64,000 nt of DNA from Macrothele yani (taxonomy: Eukaryota > Arthropoda > Arachnida > Araneae > Macrothelidae): the NCBI GenBank assembly GCA_039090855.1, contig CM077022.1, forward strand, positions 73,618,971-73,682,970. The letters run 5' to 3'. The notes below the pieces were generated by a model that did no database searches, was not told where the DNA came from, and saw only the letters and a list, made by a program, of their open reading frames with translations. This document shows positions 52,560-63,990 of this stretch, piece by piece (positions within the stretch are counted from its first letter, which is position 1; every line of letters starts with the position of its first letter). A program made the translations under genes and the position numbers.

Positions 52560-53685
52560 TGTAACAAATGCGCACGGAGATGAATATTACCTGTCCGGCT
52601 CCCATGTTTAATTCCAAAAAATCCTGTATCTAAATTATATGAAGAGTGAATTTTTAAATGTTACGTATCCCAAGTTGGATTAATCTACTAGTCTCCTGCG
52701 GTTGATTGGACTGCCTTGAATCCTTTTTTACAGTATATTGTTTTGCCTTATAGAAATAATAAGGGGACAAAGCTGTGTCTCACAGCAATAATGTTTTCTG
52801 GGAAATAAATGGGAACTTCTAGATAAAATCCATTGCATGAACCTGTAGAGATCATAACTGTTGCTCCCGTAAACAGGAAGAGTGAAGCCCAAATGCTTCA
52901 GCTAAGGTATTTGCTATTCTCCTATTTATGCCAAGAAAAGGTAGTACGTATGTTCAGATTAAAAATAGGTACCAAGTTTCTTTTTAAAGGATGACTATTG
53001 AGCTACATAAAATAGCAGCATAGAATCTTCACTGCTTTTTTTTCTCGTACGTCGTTTTTAAATTATAAAAAAAGTGTCTACTGTGAGTTATGAAGACTTA
53101 GGTTAACAAACTGCTTTGGTTGCAGATCATAAAGGAGAAGTAACAGCGGAAGTGGGTGCGGGATACGAATAGAACGGATTTTAATTTTTTGGATAGGCAT
53201 AATGATTTTTTGTGTATGGACAGTCATCCATTAGCTCAGCCCTCAAAAAGAAGCAGTAGATGCATGTAGTTTTGGAGCTGTTCCAGTCCTTTTATTACCC
53301 TAACGAAACAAAAGACAAAAAAGCTTTCTCCAGAATGGCAGGCTGTATTCGTTTGAAGCCTCTTAATGCAGGGAGTTTAAATAACACAAACTGATTTGAA
53401 ATGAAGCCGTTGACTCATTTAAGGTGACAAAGATTTTAATTTATAACTGAATCGAAACTTATTATCATAGCTCGACTAAAGATTACAGTCAGCTGGAAGA
53501 GCATATTGGTAAATGATGCAAAGAAGGTTCTGAAAATTCCCGTTCCAGTAAAAATATTTAGGATATTTCTGTCTCTATTAAGCTTTTTTTTTAAGTTTTT
53601 TTCTGAGATCACTAACAGAACCCATTGCTTGAGTACCATCTCATCTGAAGTATCTTGTGAAAATCTTCCAAATACATGAAGACAA
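52560..53685. other. No gene seen
   Basis: AT-rich sequence; the open frames at 53436-53735 and 53612-53866 show no family motif. Confidence 0.5.
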
Positions 53686-53689
53686 TGTA

Positions 53690-53981
53690 AATAGACAAGG
53701 TCATCGCTGTTTCCACGTTTTTCTTTAACCAACACACAGCAGCCGAAAAATTGTTATTCGACACCACTGGGATCGAATCCCCGATCTCTCGATAACTAGC
53801 CGAGTGCGTTCGCTTTACGTTACGGCGCCAACAATCACGGCGCTTTGTGTGTTTATCTGTCAGCATCTGCCTTCACAAATTCGTAGGGAATGGCTCAGCA
53901 ACTGAGACGTCTCCATCTGGTGGGGCTTAACGGCACAAGCTATTAAAGAAAAACGTGGAAAGAGCGATGGCCTTGTCTATT
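53690..53981. mobile_element. Inverted-repeat element with tRNA-like arm, second copy
   Basis: The ends read GACAAGGTCATCGCTGTTTC and, inverted, GACAAGGCCATCGCTCTTTC, both continuing CACGTTTTTCTTTAA. The left arm contains the same tRNA 3' half as the element at 45006 (GATCGAATCCCCGATCTCTC, CTAGCCGAGTGCGTTC). The right arm is short, so the tRNA-like part is present only once here. Confidence 0.75.
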
Positions 53982-54301
53982 TTCTGCAGTATCTATGTGA
54001 ATGCTTGTTTCCGTCTCAACCAACGAAACTCCATTGAACTACTTTCACGGAAGCTCGTGTTGACGGGCAAGTATAGCGCTTTATTCATATACACCAAAGA
54101 GCCAAAACATTATGACCCCTGCCTAATATGATGTTGGTCCTCCACGTGTCGCCAAAGCAGCTCTTACGCGGTGAGGCATGGACGCTGCAAGATTTCTTAA
54201 GGTGCCTTGTCGTATCTGGTATCAACACGTTACAAGCAGGTCCTTTAACTTTTGTAAGTTTAACACACCGAAAGAAAATTACCAAACGTAAACTTTATTC
54301 C

Positions 54302-55350
54302 TTAATATGGAGTTACGTTACCATCTGCTTTAATTGCAGCGTTAATTTTGTTTGGCGTGCTATCAGTATTGCTCAGTATCACATGCGTATCAAGTCTATT
54401 CCGCTCCACGCTCAAAAGATCCCTTAATTCCGCCAAATGTGCATCGTGTTGTTCCTTCTTCTTCACGGCCCTTTCTAACATGTGCCAGATGTTTTCGATA
54501 ACATTTAGATCGGGTGACTTTGCAGGCCAATTGAGATGTGAAACGTCTCTCTCATGTTCTACAAACCAATCTAGCACAATTCCAGCTCGATGGGAACGAG
54601 AGTTATCATCTTGAAACACACGATCCACTATGTGTCCTTCTTGTTCCAATAACTGGACAAATGGCATTAATGCATTATTGAAAAATGGCACGTAATCCAT
54701 AGAATTCACACGATTGGACACCTTAACCAATGATCCAACTCCAGTACTTGAAATACAGCCCCAAAACATGACACTTCCACCTCCTTTTTGCACAGCTCTT
54801 TGGACACATTCTGGGTTAAATGCTTTTCCAGGCTTCCGCATGACCGTGGAGGGACCATCATTAGTAAACAAGCAGAATCTAGATTCGTCGAACCATACCA
54901 TTCAATGTCACTGTTCAATGGTTCAGTGGCGATGCTGTTTTGCCCAAGCAAGGTGATTCTTTTTCTGGATAGTTGTTAACTCAGACGCATCCGGGCAACA
55001 CGACTGAAAATGACAAAGCCATGCAGTTCGTTCCGTAGCGTTCGTTCTGAGACTGATTTACTGTTTCCAGCATCGTATTCTGGAAGCATCTCATGGCTAG
55101 TCTGGAAACGTGCAGCATTTGCTAGTCGTCCCAAATGCCTGCAATCCTGATTTGACATCATAGAGCTTATACCATAGTTCCTCCGCCTACAGTGATAGGT
55201 TCCATACTTCTTCCACTGGAAATGCACACTACTGACTCTTGACTCGGACAGTCCAACAAACTTCGCCGCCTCTTCCAAGGAATGACAATGTTCTCGACTA
55301 AAAACAATGGCCTCCTTTTGTCACTCCGTAACGTGACCTTTACGACGCAT
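54302..55350 (-). pseudogene. Tc1-like (DD36E-type) transposase nested in another Tc1
   Basis: Starts MRRKGHVTE, a stop, QKEAIVFSREHCHSLEEAAK, FVGLSESRVSSVHFQWKKYG (helix-turn-helix). A frame break lies near 54976. A 199-residue open frame follows: MVWFDESRFCLFTNDGP (first aspartate), KGGGSVMFWGCISSTG, DRVFQDDNSRSHRAG (second), NWPAKSPDLNVIENIWHMLE (glutamate) and ADGNVTPY with a stop. All three catalytic residues remain. Thirty-six residues separate the second aspartate and the glutamate. Its family differs from the host element. Confidence 0.87.
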
Positions 55351-55394
55351 AGTTGTACCTTTAAAAGTAAATACAGAATGCAGATGCTTTAAAC

Positions 55395-55814
55395 GAGCCG
55401 CGGTTTGCTTAGTGGTTAGCGAGTCAGACTATCAATGCAAGGTCCTCAGATTCGAACCTGGGCTGATCTTTAAGAGATGGTGTGATTTACTAACAATCGC
55501 TGAATATCCGCCGTGCATCGGACGAGCACGTTAAGTGACGGCCCCCAGGCTGGACCCACTGGTTAAATGGGTATTCTTTTCTATGCCCCCCCTGAAATTC
55601 TCTCACCCCTCTTTGTGCAACATCGTACTTGTACGGTGGCGCCATCTACTGTACTCTAATCTCACTACAAACTGTTCTGTCAAAGTCGCTAGACCTGCTC
55701 TCATTCCTTCCGTTTCTGTGTCCTGCCCAAAAGGCGATCTCGCTGTAGGTGGCCGGGACCTAAACTCTACTCACTGTGGACGGTAGTCCTACAAGAAAAT
55801 GACAAGTACTGTGT
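55395..55814 (+). mobile_element. tRNA-derived SINE, family C
   Basis: Flanked by 13-bp repeats AGATGCTTTAAAC (55382-55394, 55815-55827). The head GAGCCGCGGTTTGCTTAGTG with B-box AGATTCGAACCTGGG differs from families A and B. Its body contains TATCCGCCGTGCATCGGACG and AGCACGTTAAG, the same core as family B. It is longer (420 bp) and ends CAAGAAAATGACAAGTACTG. Confidence 0.88.
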
Positions 55815-57049
55815 AGATGCTTTAAACACACACATCAGACATCCACAATCATAATCCAGCAGTTTCGCTCTCCATATTTATACAACTCGTTACGATCATC
55901 AACTTTATACTTATGTACGTGCTTAAATCAGCATTCCGTAATTTTTTGTATGGTGTGTTTACGTGGTTGAGCCGTCGCAGATAGGATTTGCTGTTTCAAC
56001 AGAAACCACAGATGCTCCATTGGATTGATATCTGGGAAATCTGGAGACAAGGGCAATACGTGGAGGTCTTCCTCATGTTCCGCAAACCATTCTCGAACAA
56101 TCGGGCAGTGTGGCATGGCCCATTATGTTGTGAAAGAATGCACAACTAGAGGGAAATACTGTTGCCATGAAAGGATGTACCTGGTCTGCACTGATGTTTA
56201 GGTAGGTGGTAGACGTCATAATTTCCTGCACACGAATGAATGGACCCAGGGTTTCTCAGGAGACCATTGTCTAAAACGTTACCCTTCATCCACCGGCTGG
56301 TTTTCGTCCCATGGTGCATCCTGGTGCCATCACTTCCCCAGGTACACGACGCACGCGTATCCGGCCTTCCACATGGTGCAGTAGGAAACGAGATTCATCG
56401 GACCAGACTTCTTTCTCCCAATCATTCAAGGTCCAGTTTTGATGCGCGCGTGCTTATTGTAGGCGCGTTAGAAGGTGAACCGAGTTTAGCCTGGGTGCTC
56501 GCAGCATCCTACGGTTACGTAGCCCCATTTTCAGCTGAATTCTATGTACTGTGTGTTGTGACATATTACTCCCGTCACCAGCATTAAAATTACCGGCGAG
56601 TTGTGCCACTTATCGCTTCTGTCGGCTCGTACCATATGGGATAGCCTTCACTCACCTTTAGCATCAACGAGCAGTGGTAGACCCACACCTTACCGCAGGT
56701 TCGCGGTTTATCCATCGTCGGACCACATTTTGAAGGTACTAACCACGGCCAACCGTGAGCACCACAAAAGCCATGCGGTCTGGGAAATACTCTGACCCAA
56801 TCGTCTAGCCATTACAATTTGGCCTGTGTCAAACTCCTGCTGCCTTTTCCATCTCAAGAACAAGAATGAAACTGTTGGGCAGAGCTCAGTGCCAGGTGTT
56901 ATTTACGCCGTTTCATGACCTTCGCATGCACCATCGTTTGTCTCCAGTTGCACTAATTTGCATAAAGACGCACTAGTCATGATGTTTGGCTCTTCGATGT
57001 ACGCTATCTCTTCTAACAACAGTCCATCGATGTAACGCTATCCTGTTAC

Positions 57050-57676
57050 CAACTGCAGGCAGACTGAAGATTGGAAGCAGGTATACTGGTTCAATAAATC
57101 GCGATATATGCTCCATTCTGTCAGTGGTCGAATCCGTATTTGGCTTCGGCATCATGAGGCCATGGGTCCCTCACACATGGCATCAACTATCCAAACCGGT
57201 GTGTGGTCACAGACAGGTTTAGTTGTCATGAACTGGGACCCCTGGTACGTGTGGATCAACGTATGGACATCGGCTATTATCAGGAACTGCTTGCGGACCT
57301 TGTACACCGCACAGTGTTGTCCCTCCACCCAGAGCGGGATGCGTTATTTCTAGGACGATAATGCCCCATATCATCAGGGTGCGGGAATGGTTCGACGAGC
57401 ACAGTGCTGATATGAGACATATCGAATGGCACCCAAATTCACCTGATCTCAACCCAATTGAGCATCTGTGGGATGTGGAACTCCAGGTGAGGCAACTGCA
57501 CACGTCATCCCGCTCCATTCTAAAATTTTAGACTGAAATAAAAACGGCTTTGTTGCAGATTCCCACGAAACTATGTACAGACACCTGGGGTCCCGGGTGG
57601 CAGCCGTTATCTAGGAGCAAGCTGGGCCCACGAAGTATTAGGTAGGTAGTCGTAATTCATTGAGCTTTGAGTGTAT
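57050..57676 (+). pseudogene. Tc1-like transposase, C-terminal half, with right terminal repeat
   Basis: Reads GRIRIWLRHHEAMGPSHMAS, WDPWYVWINVWTSAI, then QDDNAPYHQ (second aspartate) in a shifted frame, VREWFDEHSADMRH and EWHPNSPDLNPIEHLWDV (glutamate). The end is YRHLGSRVAAVI, then EQAGPTKY and a stop. The terminal repeat, inverted, is TACACTCAAAGCTCAATGAA. The N-terminal half was probably lost when the neighbouring element (ending 57001) joined it. Confidence 0.8.
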
Positions 57677-57679
57677 ACC

Positions 57680-58280
57680 ATTTATATGGATTTTTATTAT
57701 TAATAGGGAAAATTAAATCATATAGACTGAGATGAGTCCAGCAGGATGAGAGATGACACACTAACTAAATGGAAAAGTAAACGGATACAGTTGGGACACA
57801 GTCCAGTAAGATCATGGGAGGATAACGTATAGAATGGTCTTGGAAGAGTTGCGAATCCTAGGCTATTAGAAGAAAGTACAAGATATAGCGGTGTGGAAGA
57901 AGATGATGTTTACAGCTTGAAGCCCTGGCGCTCAAACAGCTGATGAAAATGTGCGATTCTTAACGACAACCATAGGCACTGTCGTTTTTAAGAATCACAT
58001 CAGCTTGGGACAGGCCTTATCTTTAATTAAAGCCTATTAGTTTAATAAATGAGTTGTTAAAACACCGGTTTTTATGGTGCAAATGCTAGGTTGTGCAACA
58101 ATGTGCCATCAACAAGACTGGTTTCTTTAGCAGACACAGTTAATTTGAAATGAAACAACCAGTGTACGTGCTGGATCTGCACAAAAACTGATAAACTGAG
58201 GAATGTAGGGTTTTTAAGTTTCAGTATCACGGATAAACCACCTTTTGTGGAATCAAAGATACATGCCACAACCACACAGT
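57680..58280. other. No gene seen
   Basis: AT-rich DNA; a chance inverted word TTCTTAACGACAACCATAGG with GTCGTTTTTAAGAA at 57955-57995. The open frame at 58072-58275 has no motif. Confidence 0.45.
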
Positions 58281-58289
58281 TCTTAATCG

Positions 58290-60454
58290 ATAATTTTTAG
58301 CACGTCTTTTGTAAAAAAAGATCGTGCTTATGTTATCGCTTTGTCCGTCCGTCTGTGGACACCATATCTGTGCAACTATTAGTCCGATTTGAAAAATTCT
58401 TTTTGCATTTTGAAGCTTGAAATATGCGAATGATGATCCTTCATTTCGTTTTTTTTTACGATGAACAGTTTCGCCTCTAGAGGGCGTAAATGCAGATGAT
58501 CTGGAATTCAAAGTACATTTTGTTCCATACATTTGCTTCTGAACATCCGATTGAAAAAATTATTTTACCTTTCGATTCCATTTATGTCGAAGGCTATTTT
58601 AAGTGTAGTCACTTTACGCATAAATTTTCTTCTAGGGGGCGTAAAATTTAATTGCGTTTTCCCCTAAATCTCTCCTTCTAATACTCCGATTTCAAAAGTT
58701 GTTTTTTCAGCGCATACATCTCCTGATGGGAAATCTTTTGCATATAATTTCTAATTTTTGGTAAAGAACGGGTTTACTACCAGGGGGCGTAAGTGTTAAT
58801 TTCTGCTTCTGATGTATTTGCCACAAAATCTGAGCTTCTAAAATGTCGATTGAAAAAATTCGTTCGTGGATCGATGCCACTCACGTCGATAAACTTTTCG
58901 GAATATTTTCTTCTTAAAATACTGCATGGTTCCTCCTCCAGGGGGTGTAGGCGTATATCTTATTTTTGTCAGTATCTCTGCTTCTAATGGTCCGATTTGA
59001 AAAATTCCTTCTTTATTAGATAGAGTTTCCGGTGTGACATGTTTTTCATACAATATCAAAATTTTTAAATAATTCATAGACTTTCCGCTGGGTGGCGTAG
59101 GAGAAAAATGCGTTTCCCCCGATATCTCTGCTTCTAAAACTCCGATTTAGAACATTCTTTCTGCACAAGAAACAGCTCCTGATGGAAAATATTTGCATAT
59201 AATTTCTAATTTTTGGTAAAATATGGTTTGGCCACCAGGGGGCGTAAGTCTTAACTTCCGCTTCTGATGTATTTTCAGCAAAATCTGAGCTTCTAAAATC
59301 TCGATTAAAAAAATTTCCTTTGTGGACCGTCACTACTCACGTCTATAAACTTTTTCGGAATATTTTCTTCTTAAAATAATGCATAATTTCTCCGCCGGGA
59401 GGCGTAGACATATATCTTATTTTTGTCAATATCTCTACTTCTAAGAATCCGATTTGAAAAATTCTTTCTTTATTGGAGAGCGTTTCCGCTGCGAAATGTT
59501 TCTCATATAATTTCAAATTTTTCTTAACGCACAAGTACGCAACCAGAGGGCGTAAGTTCACAATTCCGTTTGCAGCAATATATACGGGATTAAAAGCACA
59601 ATTGAAAAACTTCTTTCTTCGATCAGATACTACTGTTTTCCGGTTGTAATGACTTTGGATAGCTTTGATAAATTTAATTCGCGTCAAGAGCGGATTCAAC
59701 AAAAGACGTGCCCATTACACCCGAAAATTGGGCGTCATCTTTCTTGTATTCTTTTAATTCAAATACCTCAAAAAAATTTTAAAAACCACTGTCATTGAGC
59801 TAATATATCAGTTTCTATTGTCTATTTATTGTATTCACTGTTTTTTAAGTGTCTGAATTTGTTTCACTGCTTTCCGTGTTCGTAGGTTAAAATGAGAGTA
59901 AAAACATTTCAAATCGTCGTTTTTAGCACGTCTTTTGTAAAAGAAGTACCTGCGTCTGGTATCACTTTGTTTGTCCGTCTGTCTGTGGGCACTATATCTC
60001 AGCAGCTATTAATCCGATTTGGAAATTCCTTCTTTGCACTGGAAAGCTTGAAATGTGAGAATAATGATCTTTACTTCCCAGTGTTCTTCCGATACATAAC
60101 TTCGCCGTTAGAGGGTGTAAGTGCAGATGCTATCGAATTCAAAATACATTTTATTCAATATATTTGCTTCTAAATATGCGATTGAAAAAATTCTTTATTC
60201 CTTTCAATGCCATTTACAACGAAGACTAGTTTGGGTACTTTCCTTTTCAAATAATGTGTATATTTTTTAATAGAGGGCGTAAGGTTAAGTAGAATTTCCC
60301 CGATGTTTCTGCTTCTAAAAGTACGGCTTCCAACATTCTTCCTGCATCGGATACAACTTCTGGTGAGAAATGTTCTACATATGATTTTTAAAACACAAGT
60401 AAATACTTATGCAACCCACCAAGGGGTATAATTGTTTATTTCAGTTTCTGATGT
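58290..60454. repeat. Satellite-like array, ~150-bp units with higher order
   Basis: CCGATTTGAAAAATTCTT-type words preceded by TCTCTGCTTCTAA recur near 58378, 58545, 58676, 58835, 58988, 59138, 59295, 59448, 59592, 60008, 60168 and 60313, mostly 131-167 bp apart. Each unit also has a GGGGGCGTAAG-like word. Units three apart are most alike (58676 with 59138, 58835 with 59295, 58988 with 59448), so a ~455-bp trimer is repeated. A start segment TAGCACGTCTTTTGTAAAA with GTCCGTCTGTCTGTGG appears at 58299 and 59926. The array resumes after the hAT insertion. Confidence 0.82.
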
Positions 60455-60654
60455 ATTTGTATCGGGGCCGGATTGAACTTTTGCAGGGCCCAGGGCGAAA
60501 TTTCATATAGAGGGCCCTAGGAAATGAATCTCATAGTTTAATGAAATCATTGTATGAAAAATGAAAATAGACAAAAATTATCATAAAGGAAAATGATTAT
60601 CTCAAATTATTGTGAGCTTAAGAAAAAGACCATCATATGGATTGAAAATTCGAA

Positions 60655-61210
60655 AGAGAGAGAGAGAGAGAGAGTAAAGTTTCTTTATGATAATTTTCGT
60701 TTATTTTCATTTTTCAGAGACAGAGACCGACAGACAGACAGCCGGTAGAGTGTGAGAGTGAGAGACAGACTGACGAACAGAGAGTGAGAGGTTGAGACAG
60801 ACTGACAAACAGAGAGTGAGAGGTTGAGACAGACAGACTGACAGAGAGAGAGAGACAGACTGACAGAGAGAGAGAGAGAGACAGACAGTGAGTGGGAGAG
60901 ACAGGTAGACAGAGAGTGAGAGAGAGACAGACATTGAGTGAGATAGGGAGAGACATTGAGTGAGATAGGGACAGACATTGAGTGAGATAGGGACAGACAT
61001 AATGAGACAAGAGATAGACAGGCAGACAGACAGACATTGAATGAGAGAGAGAGACAGACAGACATTGAGTGAGAGAGACACAGATAGACAAACAGACAGA
61101 GAGTAAGAGAGAGACATACAGATAGACAGACAGAGAGTGAGAGAGACGGGCGGACAGACAGACAGGCAGAGAGACAGGCAGACAGACAAGGAGAGAGGAA
61201 GAGAATAAAA
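60655..61210. repeat. Low-complexity purine-rich (GAGACAGA)n tract
   Basis: About 550 bp of GAGA, GACAGA and GAGTGAGA words, beginning with a pure GA run at 60655-60674. On the minus strand it is open in all three frames (CLSLSVCLS-type protein), an artefact of the repeat. Confidence 0.95.
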
Positions 61211-61784
61211 AGTGCTGAAATCTACGACTTTCTTTCTGGAGAGGAGGAAGTTTAGGTTGCTTTATTATCTTAATAAAAACTTTCCTACAAAATGATAAAA
61301 AAGATAGCTTCAACTAATCTGCTTAGCGAATATTTTTCCATAGCAAACATTTTTGCGTATTGAATAATAACAATCCCTCTTAAATAAATTCGTATATATA
61401 TATTTTTTCCTGGTACATGTTTTAGTGATTAATTTTTGATGGAAAGTGGAATAACTGGTAAATTAATGACTTGATTCACCTCTTATACGCGCTCATGTAT
61501 AAAAATTGCCTTATTTATTATTTTTTTTATTTCCAACACTGTTTTTAAAGTCACTGAACGATTGGCCTCCCTATATAGCCCAGATACAACTTTGATATTG
61601 TTCTTTTTATTTTTTTAAATTTCAGTACCAGGTTTACACACAAATTGTTGAGTATATGATAGGGAGTCACAAAATGTGATGAACTTTAATTTCTTATTTC
61701 ATGAATATGGAAAACTTTAAGGTTTCAATAAGTTGAAGGGGGGGGGGTTATAAACTGAAAAAAAAATATTATAACAAGTTAGTA

Positions 61785-62660
61785 AAATCATGCAATGCAT
61801 TGATTATGATACCCTTTCCAACGTATCAGAAATCGCGCGCAGACAAACTCTCCTCCCAACCCTGACTATTGATTCGTTCAGTATACCCCCGGAACAACAT
61901 ACTGAAGTTTTGTCGCAATATAAGCATTTTTACTCGAGTTATTACTCAAGTTATGAGGATAATGGATGTGAAATAAATCTCTCTCATGTGCCATGACTTT
62001 TGATCCCATTTCGATGATATTAAAAATAATTGGTTCAGTATACCTCTGGACCTACATACTAAAGTTTTGTCGCGATAGAAGCATTTTTACTCAAGTCATG
62101 AGGATAACGGCTGTGGAATTAATCTCGCTCCTGTGCCCTCACCTTTGATCCCATTTCGATGACATTCAGCATAACCTGTTCAGTTTACTTCCAGGGCTTT
62201 TCTACGGCCACACTGGTCTCGCACTATGCACTTTTTACCTGAATTTGTGTAGTCCAAGTACACCTTTGAAATTGTTGACCGTGTAAATAAAAATTTCACG
62301 GCAATTTCCGAAATTTGGATTTACACTGTCAGCAGTCATGATAAAAAAATACAAGTTAGTAAAACCATGCAATGCACTGATTATGATACGCTTTCCAACA
62401 TACCAGAAATCACTACTCAAGTTATGAGGATAATGGCTGTAGAATAAATCTCGCTTCTGTGCCCTGACTTTTGACCCTATTTTGATGATATTCAATAAAA
62501 TCGGTTCAGTATACCTCCGGAACAACATGATAATGTTTTGTCGCAATCGAAGCATTTTTACGTAAGTTATGACGCATAAGGGCGATGGAATGGATCCCGT
62601 TCCTATGTCCTGACCTTTGACCACATCGCTTATTTTCAATAGGGTTCGTCCCCAAGTTGT
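61785..62660. repeat. Array of the same ~150-bp unit as at 4870-5620
   Basis: GTTCAGTATACC landmarks occur near 61876, 62032, 62187 and 62504, with TTATGAGGATAATGG and CTCGCTCCTGTGCC in order. The initial segment ATGCAATGCA(C/T)TGATTATGA and GAAATCGCGCGCAGACAAAC is the same as at 5010-5070. It lies within the hAT element. Confidence 0.82.
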
Positions 62661-62966
62661 CCCTTACCACATACTAAAATTTAATTGCAATTGAATAATT
62701 TTTACGCGAGTTATCGGGTGGATAGGCAGACAGACAAGCGGACAAATCTGGAACATATACGCTTCTTCAACCTACGGTTGGAAAACGTTAAAATATATTT
62801 TTGAGGGCCTCGCGCCACAAAACTTAAAAAAAATAACAATAAATATAGAGAATTGTAGCAAAAACAATTTTGTTTTTGTTTTGTAAAGTGCGGGGCCCCG
62901 TGAAGACGCGGGGCCCGGGGCGACCGCCCCGTTTGTCCCTATGGTCCAGCCGGCCCTGATTTGTAT

Positions 62967-63990
62967 AATACATCAGAAACAGAAATAAACAATTACGACC
63001 GATCCACTCATCTCGAAAACTTTCGAGCGTACCTCCTGCTTAAAATAGTGTATAGTTTTTCCGCCAGGTGACGTTGATGTATTTCTAATTTTTGTCGATA
63101 TCTTTGCTTTTAAGAGTCCGATGTGAATTTTTTTTTCTTTATCAGAGAGGGTTTCCGGAAAGAAATGTTCCACATGTAATTTCCAATTTTTCTTAACGTA
63201 CAAGTGTGTCGCTAGACTGCTTAAGCTCACGTTTCCTTTTGCAGCAATTTCTGCAAGACTAAAAACTCGCTGGAATAAATTCTTTTTCGCCCAAATAATG
63301 CACAATTCTCCCGATAGGGAACGCAAATGTTTAAACTATTTTTCTTGATATCTCTGATATGCTTCTAAATGTCCGATTTAAAGAATTCTTTTATCACCGG
63401 ATGCTATTTACCTTGTGGAACACTTTAGGCTTGTATTTGCGTAGTTTTTTTTTTTTTTTTTCGTAGTTGGCATTTCTGTCGCTATGTGATGTTACTGTAC
63501 TTTGTTTTTTGCAGCGTATCTCCACTTCTAAAAACCTACTGAATTTTTCCGTTTTAACTGTATGCCATTCACTACAATAAAGATGGGGAATATTATTCTC
63601 TTAAAATAATGCACAGCTTTCCCGCTAGAGGGCATAAAGGTTAATACCTTGTTTTTCACTATCTCTGCTTCCGGGAGACGTATTTGAAAAGTTATTTTTC
63701 CTTTTTCCGTGAAGAATACTTTTCGCATATTTTCAACTTTTCTATTATGCAAAATTCTTCGGCTAGGGGGAGTAGAGTTATATCATGTTTCCTTCTATAT
63801 TTCTTCTTTTAAATGTTCGATTTGAAAATTTGTTTGTTTCTGATATCCCTCTTCTGCTATGAGAAACTTTTTTATACACCACTTGTTAATTTTGGGGACA
63901 TCCTTCTTAGCTGCTGTTGGGAGTACGTAGCTGTTTCTACAGAGGGTGAGTTGAGTCGAAAGTTTTGCAATATTTGGATCACTTTATACG
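62967..63990. repeat. Continuation of the satellite-like array
   Basis: Units with CCGAT.TGAA and GAGGGCATAAAGG-like words continue near 63108, 63362, 63523, 63665 and 63812 up to the window edge. They are more diverged than those before the insertion. Confidence 0.7.

Larger units (their letters stand above)
54090..57001 (-). mobile_element. Tc1-like transposon containing another Tc1 and a SINE
   Basis: The ends are TA-CACCAAAGAGCCAAAACAT and, inverted from the right, TA-CATCGAAGAGCCAAACATC. The transposase starts at 56852 (MEKAAG..) on the minus strand. It reaches the glutamate region HCPIVREWFAEHEEDLHVLP, INPMEHLWFLLKQQI at 55928-56116, and finishes at 54110-54250 (LIPDTTRHLKKS, then RAALATRGGPTSY in a neighbouring frame). 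The gap between is filled by a second Tc1 element. Frameshifts are frequent. Confidence 0.8.
60463..62958. mobile_element. Non-autonomous hAT element carrying tandem arrays
   Basis: Perfect 8-bp repeats ATTTGTAT flank it (60455-60462, 62959-62966). The ends read CGGGGCCGGATTGAAC and, inverted from the right, CAGGGCCGGCTGGACC. GC-rich subterminal stretches lie at both ends (GCAGGGCCCAGGGCG; GACGCGGGGCCCGGGGCG). The interior is made of a long GACAGA-type simple repeat and an array of the ~150-bp unit also found at 4870-5620. No transposase is visible. Confidence 0.87.

Noticed and set aside
60707..61313. Long minus-strand frames rich in C, L, S and V
   Set aside because: Translation of a GAGACAGA simple repeat, open in all three frames; no gene.
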